A stretch of 45,769 nucleotides of DNA from Zoogloea sp041904905 (GCF_041904905.1 NZ_JAYRMI010000029.1:1-45769), one strand, 5' to 3'. Shown: positions 15,964 to 23,904, counted from the first letter of the stretch. Notes: a model not told the origin generated them from the sequence alone. Numbers and translations: made by a program.

Positions 15964-17400
15964 ATGCCGCCCCCAACCATGCCGCCGTCCGACCGTCTCC
16001 CCCTCCGCCAGCAGATCACCCGGCTGCTCCCGCACAAGCTGTGGTCCTATCTCCTCATCACCACCGGCTGCCTGGCGGTCATCAGCCTGCTTGCCTTCGG
16101 CCGGCTCCATTCGGAGTTTGGCATCGAGGCCATGCGCAGCACCCAGGATTACAAGGCGCGGATCGACCGCATCGACGCCCTGCTCGTCGCGGTGCTCAAT
16201 GCCGAAACCGGCGTACGAGGCTATCTGTTGTCCGGACGCAACCCGGCTTACCTCGACTCCTACGAGTCGAGCGAGAAGGAGGTCGGCCCGCTGCTGGAGC
16301 GGATGAGCCAGGATTTCCCCGAGGGCAGCGCCAACCGTGCCGAGTTCGAGATGCTCCGCGGTCTGGTGGCGCTCAAGCGCTCGATCCTCAGCGAGGCCAT
16401 CCTGTCCGGCCGGCCTCCGCCGCTGATCTCGCAGGGCGCGGGCGGACCGGGCAAGGCTTACATGGACCAGATCCGGACCTCCATCGACGCCCTCCGCGCG
16501 CGCCTGGAAGAGCGCAACCGTCAGGTCGTCGAGGAATCGGTGCGACGCCTCGGCAGCATCCAGCGCACGGTCACCGCGCTGGCGGTGGGCGCCCTGGGCC
16601 TCATCGTCGCGCTGTTCGCCGTGCAGCAGCGTCAGGCGGCCCTGCGCGCCCGGATCGCCGAACTGCTCAAGCACGAGAACGACGTGCTCGAATCCACCGT
16701 GGTGCAGCGCACGCGGGAGCTGTCGGATCTGGCCAGCTACCTCACCGACAGCCGCGAGGCCGAAAAGGCCCGGCTGGCCCGGGAGATGCACGACGAGCTG
16801 GGCGCCCTGCTCACCGCCGCCAAGATGGACGCGAGCTGGCTGCTGCGCAGCCTGGGCGCCAACAGCAGCCCGGACATCCAGGCGCGCTTCCGCCGCCTGA
16901 TCGACACCATCGGCTCCGGCATCACCATCAAGCGCCGCATCATCGACGACCTGCGCCCGCCGCTGCTGCAGGGGCTGGGGCTGGTGGAGGCGCTGCGCGC
17001 CACCTCTGACGATCTGCGCCACGATTACGCGCTGACGCTCAATCTGCCCGACAAGGACATCCACTGCCCCGAGCAGCAGGCCCTCGCCCTCTTCCGCATC
17101 GCCCAGGAAGCCATCACCAACATCCGCAAGTACGCCAACGCGCACCACCTGGAGCTGGGGCTCGAGGTGAGGGGGAGCGACGTCCACCTGTGGATCGCCG
17201 ACGATGGCGACGGCTTCGACATCGCCAGCCCCACCCTCAACCGGCACGGCCTGGCCGGCATGAAGCACCGGGTGCAGATGTTCGAGGGCGAGTTCTCGCT
17301 GGTGTCGGCCCCCGGCCAAGGCACCCGCATCGACGCCCGGATGCCCCTGCTGGACGGCCCGCCGCCGCCCGAATCAGTCCACAATCAGCCCGTGGCGTAA
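15964..17400 (+). CDS. CHASE3 sensor histidine kinase (NarX/DesK-type)
   Basis: 478 aa. TM1 is at about 27-45. A periplasmic CHASE3-like domain with LNAETGVRGYLLSGRNPAYL spans about 50-200, and TM2 is at about 203-220. The dimerisation domain is HisKA_3 type with His276 in LAREMHDELGALLTAAKMD. The ATPase domain shows NIRKYANA, DDGDGFD and HGLAGMKHRV. This class pairs with NarL-type regulators, and such a gene lies immediately downstream on the opposite strand, with the two coding ends overlapping by 27 bases. The signal is unknown. The start could instead be the ATG at 15979; neither has a clear ribosome site. Confidence 0.92.
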   Translation: MPPPTMPPSDRLPLRQQITRLLPHKLWSYLLITTGCLAVISLLAFGRLHSEFGIEAMRSTQDYKARIDRIDALLVAVLNAETGVRGYLLSGRNPAYLDSYESSEKEVGPLLERMSQDFPEGSANRAEFEMLRGLVALKRSILSEAILSGRPPPLISQGAGGPGKAYMDQIRTSIDALRARLEERNRQVVEESVRRLGSIQRTVTALAVGALGLIVALFAVQQRQAALRARIAELLKHENDVLESTVVQRTRELSDLASYLTDSREAEKARLAREMHDELGALLTAAKMDASWLLRSLGANSSPDIQARFRRLIDTIGSGITIKRRIIDDLRPPLLQGLGLVEALRATSDDLRHDYALTLNLPDKDIHCPEQQALALFRIAQEAITNIRKYANAHHLELGLEVRGSDVHLWIADDGDGFDIASPTLNRHGLAGMKHRVQMFEGEFSLVSAPGQGTRIDARMPLLDGPPPPESVHNQPVA

Positions 17401-18009
17401 GGAGTAGGCGGCCAGCTCGGCGTTGCTCGCCACGTCGATCTTCTCGAGCAGGCGCGAGCGATAGGTGCTCACCGTCTTCACGCTCAGGTTGAGCACCTCG
17501 GCGATGCCCGACACCGATTCACCCCTGGCGAGCCGCAGGAAGACCTGCAGCTCCCGCTCCGACAGGCTCTCGTGGGGCAGCGCGGTGCCGGCCCCGGCCA
17601 GATCGTCGGCCATCAGCTCGGCCGTGCGCGCCGACACGTAGCGCCGCCCCTGGGCCACGGTGCGGATCGCCTTGAGCAGTTCGTCCCGCTCGCAATCCTT
17701 GCACAGGTAGCCGTTGGCGCCGTTGCGGATCATCGGCAGCGCGTAGCGCTCCTCGGGAAAGCCACTGAGCACCAGCACCTTGAGGGATTCGTAGCGCTGA
17801 CGCACCGCGCGCAGCACATCCACACCGCTCTGCCCGGGCAGCGAGAGGTCGAGCAGCAGCACGTCGCAAGGCGTTTCACGCAGCTTCTGCATGGCCTCCT
17901 CGCCGCTGGCGGCCTCGAACTCGACGCGAATCCCGAGTTCGTCGGACAGCATCTCCCGGAAACCCGCCCGCACGATCTTGTGATCGTCCACGATGGCCAG
18001 ACGCAGCAT
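17374..18009 (-). CDS. NarL-family response regulator
   Basis: 211 aa. Receiver domain with acidic pair D8-D9, phosphoacceptor Asp54 (LLLDLSLPG) and Lys104 (YLCKD); LuxR-type helix-turn-helix at about 148-205 (LSERELQVFLRLARGESVSGIAEVLNLSVKTVSTYRSRL). It is the probable partner of the CHASE3 kinase, with which it overlaps tail to tail. The ATG at 18009 has a GGAGAA site; the longer form to 18108 is not supported. The 223-base region upstream holds the inverted repeats of shared-motif site 6. This regulator is therefore one candidate for binding those repeats, but there is no direct evidence. Confidence 0.93.
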   Translation of the reverse strand: MLRLAIVDDHKIVRAGFREMLSDELGIRVEFEAASGEEAMQKLRETPCDVLLLDLSLPGQSGVDVLRAVRQRYESLKVLVLSGFPEERYALPMIRNGANGYLCKDCERDELLKAIRTVAQGRRYVSARTAELMADDLAGAGTALPHESLSERELQVFLRLARGESVSGIAEVLNLSVKTVSTYRSRLLEKIDVASNAELAAYSLRHGLIVD

Positions 18010-18094
18010 GAGAGTTCTCCTCGATTCAATGACCTCATTGTATCGGACACCCTCTGGACTGGCCGTCTTCGCGGTCTGACATTGATGCAGGACT

Positions 18095-18185
18095 TGTCCT
18101 ACATCCAACGCCAGAAGCGTAGGACAACGCCTACAACGCTATCGGCATTGAACGACTGGCTACCGGCCGGAAACGGGCAGATCAT
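18095..18185 (+). promoter_or_regulatory. Shared-motif promoter, site 6 (PRC-barrel gene), with upstream inverted repeat
   Basis: TTGTCCTAC (18094-18102) and GTAGGACAA (18119-18127) form a perfect 9-bp inverted repeat. Overlapping its end is ACGCCTACA (18127-18135), ACG, CTATCGG (18139-18145), four bases, GAACGACTG with the CGAC core (18150-18158), then a possible -10 GATCAT (18180-18185). The distal box starts 53 bases before the -10. It could also regulate the divergent response regulator gene. Confidence 0.45.
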
Positions 18186-18232
18186 TGAAACATCGTAGTC
18201 CGTCCGCTACGCACGCACCACCGGGAGTCATC

Positions 18233-18661
18233 ATGTACACGATCCGCCGCCTTCAGCGCCTCAGCCACCGCCCTGCCCTGCTGGGCCTGTTTGCCGGCAT
18301 GCTGGTCGCCGCCTTCGCCGCCGGCGCGATCACGGCCGAAACCCTGTCCTCCGCGAAGCGGCCGTCGATCGAACTCGTCTCGACCGCCGCGGGCGACCGC
18401 TCGGCATCGGCCATCGACGGCCATGCCATCGGGCGTGACGTGTACTCCCCCCGCGGCACGCCCCTCGGACGCCTCACCGCCATCATCCGCGGCACCGACA
18501 CCGGCAGCAGCTTCGCGCTGATCTCCACCTACGATCGGGACGCCAGCCTCGCCGGCGAGATCGCGATCCCGGTGGCCCAGCTCGACCTGCAGGGCGACCG
18601 CATCGTGCTCGGCGCCAGCGGCGGGCGCGACGATGCGGCGCCGCAACGCTGGCTTCTCTGA
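18233..18661 (+). CDS. PRC-barrel-like membrane-anchored protein
   Basis: 142 aa. An N-terminal signal anchor (about residues 14-35, ALLGLFAGMLVAAFAAGAIT) is followed by a small beta-rich domain: IGRDVYSPRGTPLGRLTAII ... LISTYDR ... IAIPVAQLDLQGDRIVLG, which matches the PRC-barrel pattern seen in stress-induced bacterial proteins. The role is unknown; PRC barrels often bind partner proteins or RNA. The ATG at 18233 has a GGGAG site. It stands alone, divergent from the response regulator and convergent with the phosphoesterase gene. Confidence 0.7.
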   Translation: MYTIRRLQRLSHRPALLGLFAGMLVAAFAAGAITAETLSSAKRPSIELVSTAAGDRSASAIDGHAIGRDVYSPRGTPLGRLTAIIRGTDTGSSFALISTYDRDASLAGEIAIPVAQLDLQGDRIVLGASGGRDDAAPQRWLL

Positions 18662-18714
18662 GCGTTTGAGCCACGCGCGGGGCCGGCGACAGCACTGCCG
18701 CAGCCACATTGCCC

Positions 18715-19542
18715 TCAAGGGGCGATGATCGTCGGCAGGCGGTCGGAGAGATCGCGGGTAGCCGCCACGCGGAAGGCCTGCCGCTCGCTGTCGTAATCCC
18801 GCTGCTCCAGCACATGCCGGACCGCCCCGGCAAAGCGGTCGACCCGGATCACATTGACCGAATTGGGATGCCCGCCCCGGGTGCGCCTCGACGTGGCGGT
18901 GCCCGCCACCGCAACCCAGCAGGCGCCCGCACCCGGGCCGTAGCGCACGGCCAGCGGTCGGCACAGGGGCACATGCACATGGCCCGACAACACCAGATCG
19001 GCGCCTGCGCGCGCCCACGCACGCACGGCCTCGGACGCACCGCGGACGATGTCCCCCAGGTCGCCGGCGTCATGCACGTCGAGCGGATGGTGCACCACCA
19101 CGATCCGCATGGGCGTCGGCCCCGCGCGGCGCAGCCGCTCCGCCACGGCCTCGATCTGCTCGGGCGACAGGGCGCCGTGCTTGTGGCGCCAGGCGCGCGC
19201 GCTGTTCACCCCGGTCACGAACACATCGGGCAGGCGGCACGAACCCTCCAGCGCCGAACCGAGGCACTGCCGGTAGCCCTGGAAGGGGTCCATCAGCCGT
19301 TGCAGCACATTGAACAGCGGAATATCGTGGTTACCCGGCACGACCAGCCGCAGCCCGGGTGGCAGCCGCGCCACGAACGCTGCGGCGGCGGCGAACTCGG
19401 CCGGACGGGCGCGCTGGGTGACATCCCCCGACAGCACGACCAGATCGGGCTGGAGCTGCCACGCCAGGGCCAGCAGCGCCTCCACCACCGGCGTCTGCTC
19501 GGTGCCGAAATGGGTGTCGGATATCTGCAGGATGACGCTCAT
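18715..19542 (-). CDS. Calcineurin-like metallophosphoesterase
   Basis: 275 aa. All metal-binding motifs of the family are present in order: ISDTHFG (residues 6-12), SGDVTQ, PGNHDIP, VHHPLD and SGHVHVP. It should be a binuclear metal phosphodiesterase or phosphatase; relatives act on cyclic nucleotides or UDP-diacylglucosamine. The start at 19542 overlaps the stop of the upstream lipid kinase gene by 4 bases, so the two are translationally coupled. The pairing suggests phospholipid or nucleotide phosphate metabolism, but the substrate cannot be named. Confidence 0.9.
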   Translation of the reverse strand: MSVILQISDTHFGTEQTPVVEALLALAWQLQPDLVVLSGDVTQRARPAEFAAAAAFVARLPPGLRLVVPGNHDIPLFNVLQRLMDPFQGYRQCLGSALEGSCRLPDVFVTGVNSARAWRHKHGALSPEQIEAVAERLRRAGPTPMRIVVVHHPLDVHDAGDLGDIVRGASEAVRAWARAGADLVLSGHVHVPLCRPLAVRYGPGAGACWVAVAGTATSRRTRGGHPNSVNVIRVDRFAGAVRHVLEQRDYDSERQAFRVAATRDLSDRLPTIIAP

Positions 19543-20507
19543 CCGCTCGCCTCGTCCTGCGGCGGGTCGGGCGCCACCAGCCACAGGGGCCGGGGTGCCA
19601 CCTCGAAGACCAGCGGCGTCCGCATCCGAAGCTGCTCGCCATCCACCGCGATCCGGACCTGACGCCTGCGCCACCACCGCCCCGGCGCTACCCACAGACG
19701 GCGAAAGACCCGCCGCTCAACCTCGTCCGCGTCGGCGAGGCGACCGAGCACCCCCTGCAGAGCCAGGCGGACCAGCCCGAGCCGGCCCACCGGGCGCAGC
19801 ACCAGACCGACCAGCTGCCCGGCATCCACCTCGCCGGCTTCCGGCAGGCCGATGTGGCTGAGCTGGAGGCGATTGTTGCCGACGAAGAGCGTCGAGGCGA
19901 GCAAGTGCTCGTCCACGTCGCCGGACTGGAGATGGAGGCGATGCAGACGATGCCTGCCCAGCAAGGTCAGCAGCGCCGCCCCCCACGCCACGGGCCGGCT
20001 GCGGCCCCACTGCCGCTTGAAGGCCTCGCGGTCTTCCAGCAGCTGGGGATACAGCCCGAGGCTGGCATTGACCAGGAAGATCCGCTCGTTCACCCGCCCC
20101 ACCTGGATCGGCCTCAGGCGCCCCCTCAGCACGGCGTGGATGGCCGCCTCGGGATCGGTCGGAAAGCCGTTGCTGCGGCCGAAATAGTTGAACGTGCCGC
20201 CGGGAATCACCGAGAACGCGGCCCCCGCTTCGAGGGCCGCCGCGGCCACCGCGTTGAGCGTGCCGTCGCCGCCGACCGCCACCAGCAGGCCGTTGCGATC
20301 GCGGGCCTGCCGGGCTGCCTGGCGGGCCGTCTGCTCAAGCTCCGCGGCGTGGTTTATCAGCCGCACACTCACCTGATGCCCGCGGGCGCTCACCGTGTCG
20401 CGGATCAACGCGGCAATCGCGTCGCCCTCCTGCCGACCGGAAGCGGCGTTGACCACCACCAGCCACGGCGGGACGGCATCGAGCCGGGGTGCGTCGGCCT
20501 GGCCCAT
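19539..20507 (-). CDS. Diacylglycerol kinase-family lipid kinase
   Basis: 322 aa. The catalytic domain has VVNAASGR near the N-terminus, the ATP/glycine motif VAVGGDGTLNAVAAAAL and PGGTFNYFGR, the PxGTxNxxxR motif of the DAGK/YegS/LCB5 superfamily. It should phosphorylate a lipid or sphingoid-like substrate in the inner leaflet. The C-terminal half has the usual beta-sandwich, including a positively charged RRLWVAPGRWWRRRQVRIAVDGE stretch. The first gene of a two-gene unit with the phosphoesterase, behind shared-motif promoter site 7. Confidence 0.92.
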   Translation of the reverse strand: MGQADAPRLDAVPPWLVVVNAASGRQEGDAIAALIRDTVSARGHQVSVRLINHAAELEQTARQAARQARDRNGLLVAVGGDGTLNAVAAAALEAGAAFSVIPGGTFNYFGRSNGFPTDPEAAIHAVLRGRLRPIQVGRVNERIFLVNASLGLYPQLLEDREAFKRQWGRSRPVAWGAALLTLLGRHRLHRLHLQSGDVDEHLLASTLFVGNNRLQLSHIGLPEAGEVDAGQLVGLVLRPVGRLGLVRLALQGVLGRLADADEVERRVFRRLWVAPGRWWRRRQVRIAVDGEQLRMRTPLVFEVAPRPLWLVAPDPPQDEASG

Positions 20508-20624
20508 GGCTCACGCCCGCCCCACTGTGGGGTGGCCGACTGCGGACGGGGTGCGCTGGCAAGGCAAGGCAGGCATCGGTCGGTTCCCGGTTGAACCCCC
20601 GCGGACACCGCAGGAGACGCCCAG

Positions 20625-20684
20625 AGCTTAGCCCCGGCGGCCCGGGCAGGAATGTGGGCCGACCGCCCGATGCGCTGTAGGACG
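20625..20684 (-). promoter_or_regulatory. Shared-motif promoter, site 7 (lipid kinase operon)
   Basis: Minus-strand order: CGTCCTACA (20684-20676), GCG, CATCGGG (20672-20666), CGGT, CGGCCCACA (20661-20653), 22 bases, then -10 TAAGCT (20630-20625). The distal box starts 54 bases before the -10. It occupies the middle of the 310-base intergenic region 20508-20817, whose remaining part is the leader of the lone receiver gene. Confidence 0.5.
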
Positions 20685-20691
20685 TCACCGA

Positions 20692-20720
20692 CAGACAGGC
20701 GGTTTGCGTCGCGCTACGCT
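20692..20720 (+). promoter_or_regulatory. Possible promoter for the lone receiver gene
   Basis: CAGACA (20692-20697), 17 bases, TACGCT (20715-20720) preceded by C, giving a CTACGCT element like a sigma-S-type -10. The start codon is about 97 bases further on. No shared-motif box is at the expected distance on this strand. Confidence 0.3.
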
Positions 20721-20817
20721 GGAGACAGTCGTAGTCCGTGTCGTCTCCTGCAGGTGCAGCCCGCAGGGCGCCTGGGCAACCGCGCTTCTTAACCGACTTC
20801 TGTACCAAGTTATCTGC

Positions 20818-21216
20818 ATGTCGTCCGCCCCTGCATCGCTGAACACCGTGATCGTTGAAGACAATCCGGCACTCCTGGAGCTGCTCTCCGGCATGCTGGG
20901 CGGCATCGAGCGGGTCGAGGTCGTCGGCACCGCGGCCAGCGAGGCGGAGGCCATCTCGATGATCCGCAGCACCCGCCCCAGGCTGGCCATCGTCGACCTT
21001 GAGCTGCGCGCGGGAACCGGGCTCAAGGTGCTCGGCGCCATCCAGCGCAACGCCGCCGATTTCGGGGCGCCGCGGACGGTCGTGTTTTCCAATCACGCCC
21101 ACCCGATCGTGAAATCGCGCTGTCTCGCCCTTGGCGCAGCGGCGTTCTTCGACAAGTCCTTCCAGATGGACGAGCTGCTCGAGTTCGTCCAGGCGCTGGC
21201 TGAGAGCACCGCCTGA
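20818..21216 (+). CDS. Stand-alone receiver-domain response regulator
   Basis: 132 aa, a receiver domain with no output domain. Acidic E14-D15, phosphoacceptor Asp60 (LAIVDLELRAG), Ser91 in VVFSN and Lys113 in FFDKSF are in place. Such single-domain regulators act by protein contact, for example as a phosphate sink or in a phosphorelay. The ATG at 20818 is preferred because the family start lies just after it; no ribosome site is obvious, and a longer form from 20704 is possible. No kinase gene is adjacent on the same strand. Confidence 0.85.
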   Translation: MSSAPASLNTVIVEDNPALLELLSGMLGGIERVEVVGTAASEAEAISMIRSTRPRLAIVDLELRAGTGLKVLGAIQRNAADFGAPRTVVFSNHAHPIVKSRCLALGAAAFFDKSFQMDELLEFVQALAESTA

Positions 21217-21262
21217 ACCCGCGGCAGCCACAGACCAGCCCGTCGGAAGACGGCGCGACGCC

Positions 21263-21288
21263 AAAAAAAGGGGCGGTTCTCCGCCCCT
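21263..21288 (-). terminator. Rho-independent terminator of the second BON gene
   Basis: AGGGGCGG (21269-21276) pairs with CCGCCCCT (21281-21288) around a TTCT loop, and on the minus strand the stem is followed by seven T residues (21263-21269). It directly follows the BON stop at 21316 and is the strongest classical terminator in the window. Confidence 0.92.
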
Positions 21289-21315
21289 CTTCGCTGTTGC
21301 CCCTCGGCTCGCCGG

Positions 21316-21627
21316 TTACGGCTTGACCACGATGTCGTTCTTGATATTCACGACGCCCGGCGTGCCGCGCGCCAAGTCTTCGGCCTTGCTCCGTTCCGCG
21401 CTGCTCTTGGCAAAACCGGAGAGCTGGACGACCCCCTTCAGGGTTTCGACGCTGATGGCCATCGCGCTCACGGTGGAGTCTTCGGCAAACTTGGCCTTGA
21501 CGCGGGTGGTGATGGTGGCGTCGTCCACATACTGACCGACAGTGGATTGCTCGCGGGTGACGGCGCAGCCGGCGGCGGTGAAGGCGAGCAGGCCGGCAAG
21601 GGCGAGGGTGGCGGCATTGACTTTCAT
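21316..21627 (-). CDS. BON-domain lipoprotein
   Basis: 103 aa. The N-terminus MKVNAATLALAGLLAFTAAGC has a lipobox-like AAGC, so lipid attachment at Cys21 is likely. One BON domain follows (QYVDDATITTRVKAKFAED, ISVETLKGVVQLSGF, PGVVNIKNDIVVKP). It is a paralogue of the protein at 1530-1868, which lacks the lipobox and should be soluble in the periplasm. The start at 21627 has an AAGGAG site. Monocistronic: own promoter (site 8) and own terminator. Confidence 0.93.
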   Translation of the reverse strand: MKVNAATLALAGLLAFTAAGCAVTREQSTVGQYVDDATITTRVKAKFAEDSTVSAMAISVETLKGVVQLSGFAKSSAERSKAEDLARGTPGVVNIKNDIVVKP

Positions 21628-21694
21628 TTTCGGACTCCTTGAGGTCTTTTTTCTGGCCGGGAAAGCGCGTCTCCCGATTCGTGGTGCTGATTCC

Positions 21695-21752
21695 AGAATA
21701 GGTTTGCGCATTCCGCCGTTCTGTCCGACAGGGCGGATTGGCATGTAGGACA
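21695..21752 (-). promoter_or_regulatory. Shared-motif promoter, site 8 (BON lipoprotein)
   Basis: Minus-strand order: TGTCCTACA (21752-21744), TGC, CAATCCG (21740-21734), CCC, TGTCGGACA (21730-21722), 21 bases, then -10 TATTCT (21700-21695), preceded by CC. The distal box starts 52 bases before the -10. The 15-mer TGTCGGACAGAACGG is identical to that at site 1. Confidence 0.6.
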
Positions 21753-21785
21753 AATCTTGCCGGGATGCACCGGCCAGCCCCAGGC

Positions 21786-22418
21786 TCAGCGCCCGTCGTT
21801 GTTCAGCACCAGCCGAACCAGCTCGGCCACCGAGCCGATGCCCAGCTTTTCGCGGATGTGGCAGCGGTGCACCTCCACCGTCTTCTTGCTGATGCCCAGC
21901 TCCGTGCCGATCTCGCGGCTGGAGAGGCCGTCGATCAAGAGGTCGAGCACCTCGCGCTCCCGCGGCGACAGCAGCGCCAGCAGCTGGTTGATCGAGCGGC
22001 TGTGGCGTTGCTGGCGGTGGAGTTCGGCGGCGCGATTGACGGCGTCCTGTACCCGGTCGAGGAGGGCCTGATCGGAGAAGGGTTTTTCGATGAAGTCGAA
22101 GGCGCCGTTCCTCATCGCCCGCACCGACATGGGGATCGAGCCGTGGCCGGTGAGGAACAGGATGGGCAGCGCCGGGTTGTCGATGCGCAGCACCTCCTGC
22201 AGCTCGAAGCCGCCCATCAGCGGCATGCGCACGTCCAGCAGCAGGCAGCCGGGACGGTCGGCGTCGTAGCCATCGAGGAACTCGCGCCCGTTGCGGAACA
22301 CCCGCACCGGGTGGCCCACCGATTCGAGCAGCCAGCGCAGGGATTCGCGCACCCCGTCGTCGTCGTCCACGACGAACACGGTGGGGATGGCGGCAGGCTT
22401 AACGGTCGGGGTGGACAT
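21786..22418 (-). CDS. FixJ/StyR-type response regulator
   Basis: 210 aa. Receiver domain with D18-D20, phosphoacceptor Asp62 (LLLDVRMPLMGG), Thr90 and Lys112 (FIEKPF); LuxR-type helix-turn-helix at about 148-205 (LSPREREVLDLLIDGLSSREIGTELGISKKTVEVHRCHI). The EKPF motif and linker place it in the FixJ/TodT/StyR group, many of whose members activate aromatic-degradation operons. Its start lies 20 bases inside the end of the sensor kinase gene, so the pair is co-translated. It is the best candidate activator for the divergent catabolic cluster at 24.2 kb. Confidence 0.93.
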   Translation of the reverse strand: MSTPTVKPAAIPTVFVVDDDDGVRESLRWLLESVGHPVRVFRNGREFLDGYDADRPGCLLLDVRMPLMGGFELQEVLRIDNPALPILFLTGHGSIPMSVRAMRNGAFDFIEKPFSDQALLDRVQDAVNRAAELHRQQRHSRSINQLLALLSPREREVLDLLIDGLSSREIGTELGISKKTVEVHRCHIREKLGIGSVAELVRLVLNNDGR

Positions 22419-23904
22419 CGCTCGATTCTCCTGTAGCCAGCGGCAGGCTGAAGTGAAATTTGGCACCACCGCCCGCCGCCCGGGTGGCCCACAGGTGGCC
22501 GCCGTGGGAGTCGACGATGGAGCGGCACAACGACAGGCCGATGCCCAGCCCCTCCTTCTTGGTGGTGTAGAAGGCGTCGAAGAGTCGATCCGGGTTGGCC
22601 TTGGGCAGGCCGTGGCCGCGGTCCTCGATGCTCACGTTCACCGTGCCGGCGGCGGTGAGGGTGGTGGCGACGGTGAGCTGGCGGCGCTCCTGGGGGGTGT
22701 CCGCCATCGCCTCGATGCCGTTCCTGGCGAGGTTGGAGATCACCTGCTCGATCAGCACCCAGTCGCAGTTCACCGCCGCCGGCTCGCGCAGCAGCCGGTA
22801 GCGCACCGGGATGCGCCGGCTGCGCGCCTCGATCTCGATGAAGGGGGCGATCTCCTCGACGATGGTGCGGATGTCCACCGTCTCCCGGTGATAGCCGCTC
22901 TTGCGGGTGAAGTTGCGCACCGTGCGGATGATGCGCCCGGCCCGCTCGGCCTGGACGCGGGTGTTCTCCAGCACCTCCTTCAGGCTGGCGTCGTCGAGCC
23001 GGCCGGCCTGGGCCCGGCGGATCGCCCCGCCCACGAAGTTCATGATCGCGAAGAAGGGCTGGTTGAGTTCGTGGGCCAGCGCCGAAGCCATCTCGCCGGT
23101 GGTCGATAGCCGCGCCATGTGCGACAGCTCCATGTCCCGCTGGCGCACCCGGGCTTCGGCCTCGATGCGGCTGGTCACGTCGCGGAAGGTGACCAGCAGG
23201 CCATCGACGCACTTGTCCTCCAGCAGATTGACGCAGCTGCCCTCGTGGTGGCGCCAGCTGCCGTCCCGGTGCTGGATGCGGTAGGCCAGCGGAACCACCC
23301 CGCCCGCGTCCCGCGCGGCCTGTTCGAGCAGCGCCGCCAGCCGGTTGGCGTCGTCGTGGTCCATCCGCCGGAACGCGCTCACCCCGCGCACCTCCCGCTC
23401 GCGAAAGCCCAGCACCTGGCGGATCGACGGCCCCACCCAGCGCACGTGGCCGCGCCGGTCGAGGATGGCGATGCCGTCGCTGATGCTGCCGATCAGCCGC
23501 CGATAGTAGGCCTCGCGCGCCACCAGCCGCTCCTCGGCCTCCTTGCGCTCGCGGATGTCGCGCACCAGCGCGATCACCCGCGGGTGGCCGTCGGAGATGA
23601 TGCGCTTCAGGTTCACCTCGGCGGGCAGGTCGCTGCCGTCGGGCCGGCGCAGCCACCACTCGAAGATCTGCGGGCCGTCCTGGATCACCCGGTGGATCAG
23701 CGCCCGTGCCGCCCGGCTGTCGCAGCCGCGGCGGGCCGAACTGATGTCGCCCACGTCCATGCAGCGCAGCAGATCCACCGGATAACCGGTGAGGCTGGCC
23801 GCCATCCGGTTGGCGTCGAGGATCGCGCCGCTCTCCTCGTCGTGGATGAAGATCGCGTCGTTGGCGTGATCGAACACGTCCTGATAGTTGGTCGCCACCT
23901 GCAT
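22399..23904 (-). CDS. Cytosolic two-PAS sensor histidine kinase (FixL/StyS-like)
   Basis: 501 aa with no transmembrane segment. PAS1 is at about 5-120 (NDAIFIHDEESGAILDANRMA) and PAS2 at about 130-248 (DGIAILDRRGHVRWVGPS). The phosphorylation site is His278 in ALAHELNQPFFAI, the FixL/DctB-type H-box. The ATPase domain has NLARNGIEAM (N box), EDRGHGLP (G1) and GLGIGLSLCRSIV (G2). PAS domains of relatives bind heme, flavin or the aromatic inducer; no diagnostic ligand residue can be assigned here. Shorter than StyS/TodS (about 980 aa), which carry two kinase modules. It precedes the FixJ-type regulator and is divergent from the catabolic cluster. Confidence 0.92.
   Translation of the reverse strand: MQVATNYQDVFDHANDAIFIHDEESGAILDANRMAASLTGYPVDLLRCMDVGDISSARRGCDSRAARALIHRVIQDGPQIFEWWLRRPDGSDLPAEVNLKRIISDGHPRVIALVRDIRERKEAEERLVAREAYYRRLIGSISDGIAILDRRGHVRWVGPSIRQVLGFREREVRGVSAFRRMDHDDANRLAALLEQAARDAGGVVPLAYRIQHRDGSWRHHEGSCVNLLEDKCVDGLLVTFRDVTSRIEAEARVRQRDMELSHMARLSTTGEMASALAHELNQPFFAIMNFVGGAIRRAQAGRLDDASLKEVLENTRVQAERAGRIIRTVRNFTRKSGYHRETVDIRTIVEEIAPFIEIEARSRRIPVRYRLLREPAAVNCDWVLIEQVISNLARNGIEAMADTPQERRQLTVATTLTAAGTVNVSIEDRGHGLPKANPDRLFDAFYTTKKEGLGIGLSLCRSIVDSHGGHLWATRAAGGGAKFHFSLPLATGESSDVHPDR

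Noticed and set aside
20663..20720. Shared-motif promoter facing the lone receiver gene
   Set aside because: The TGTAGGACG box here points the other way and fits the lipid kinase promoter; nothing matches at 52 bases before TACGCT on the plus strand.
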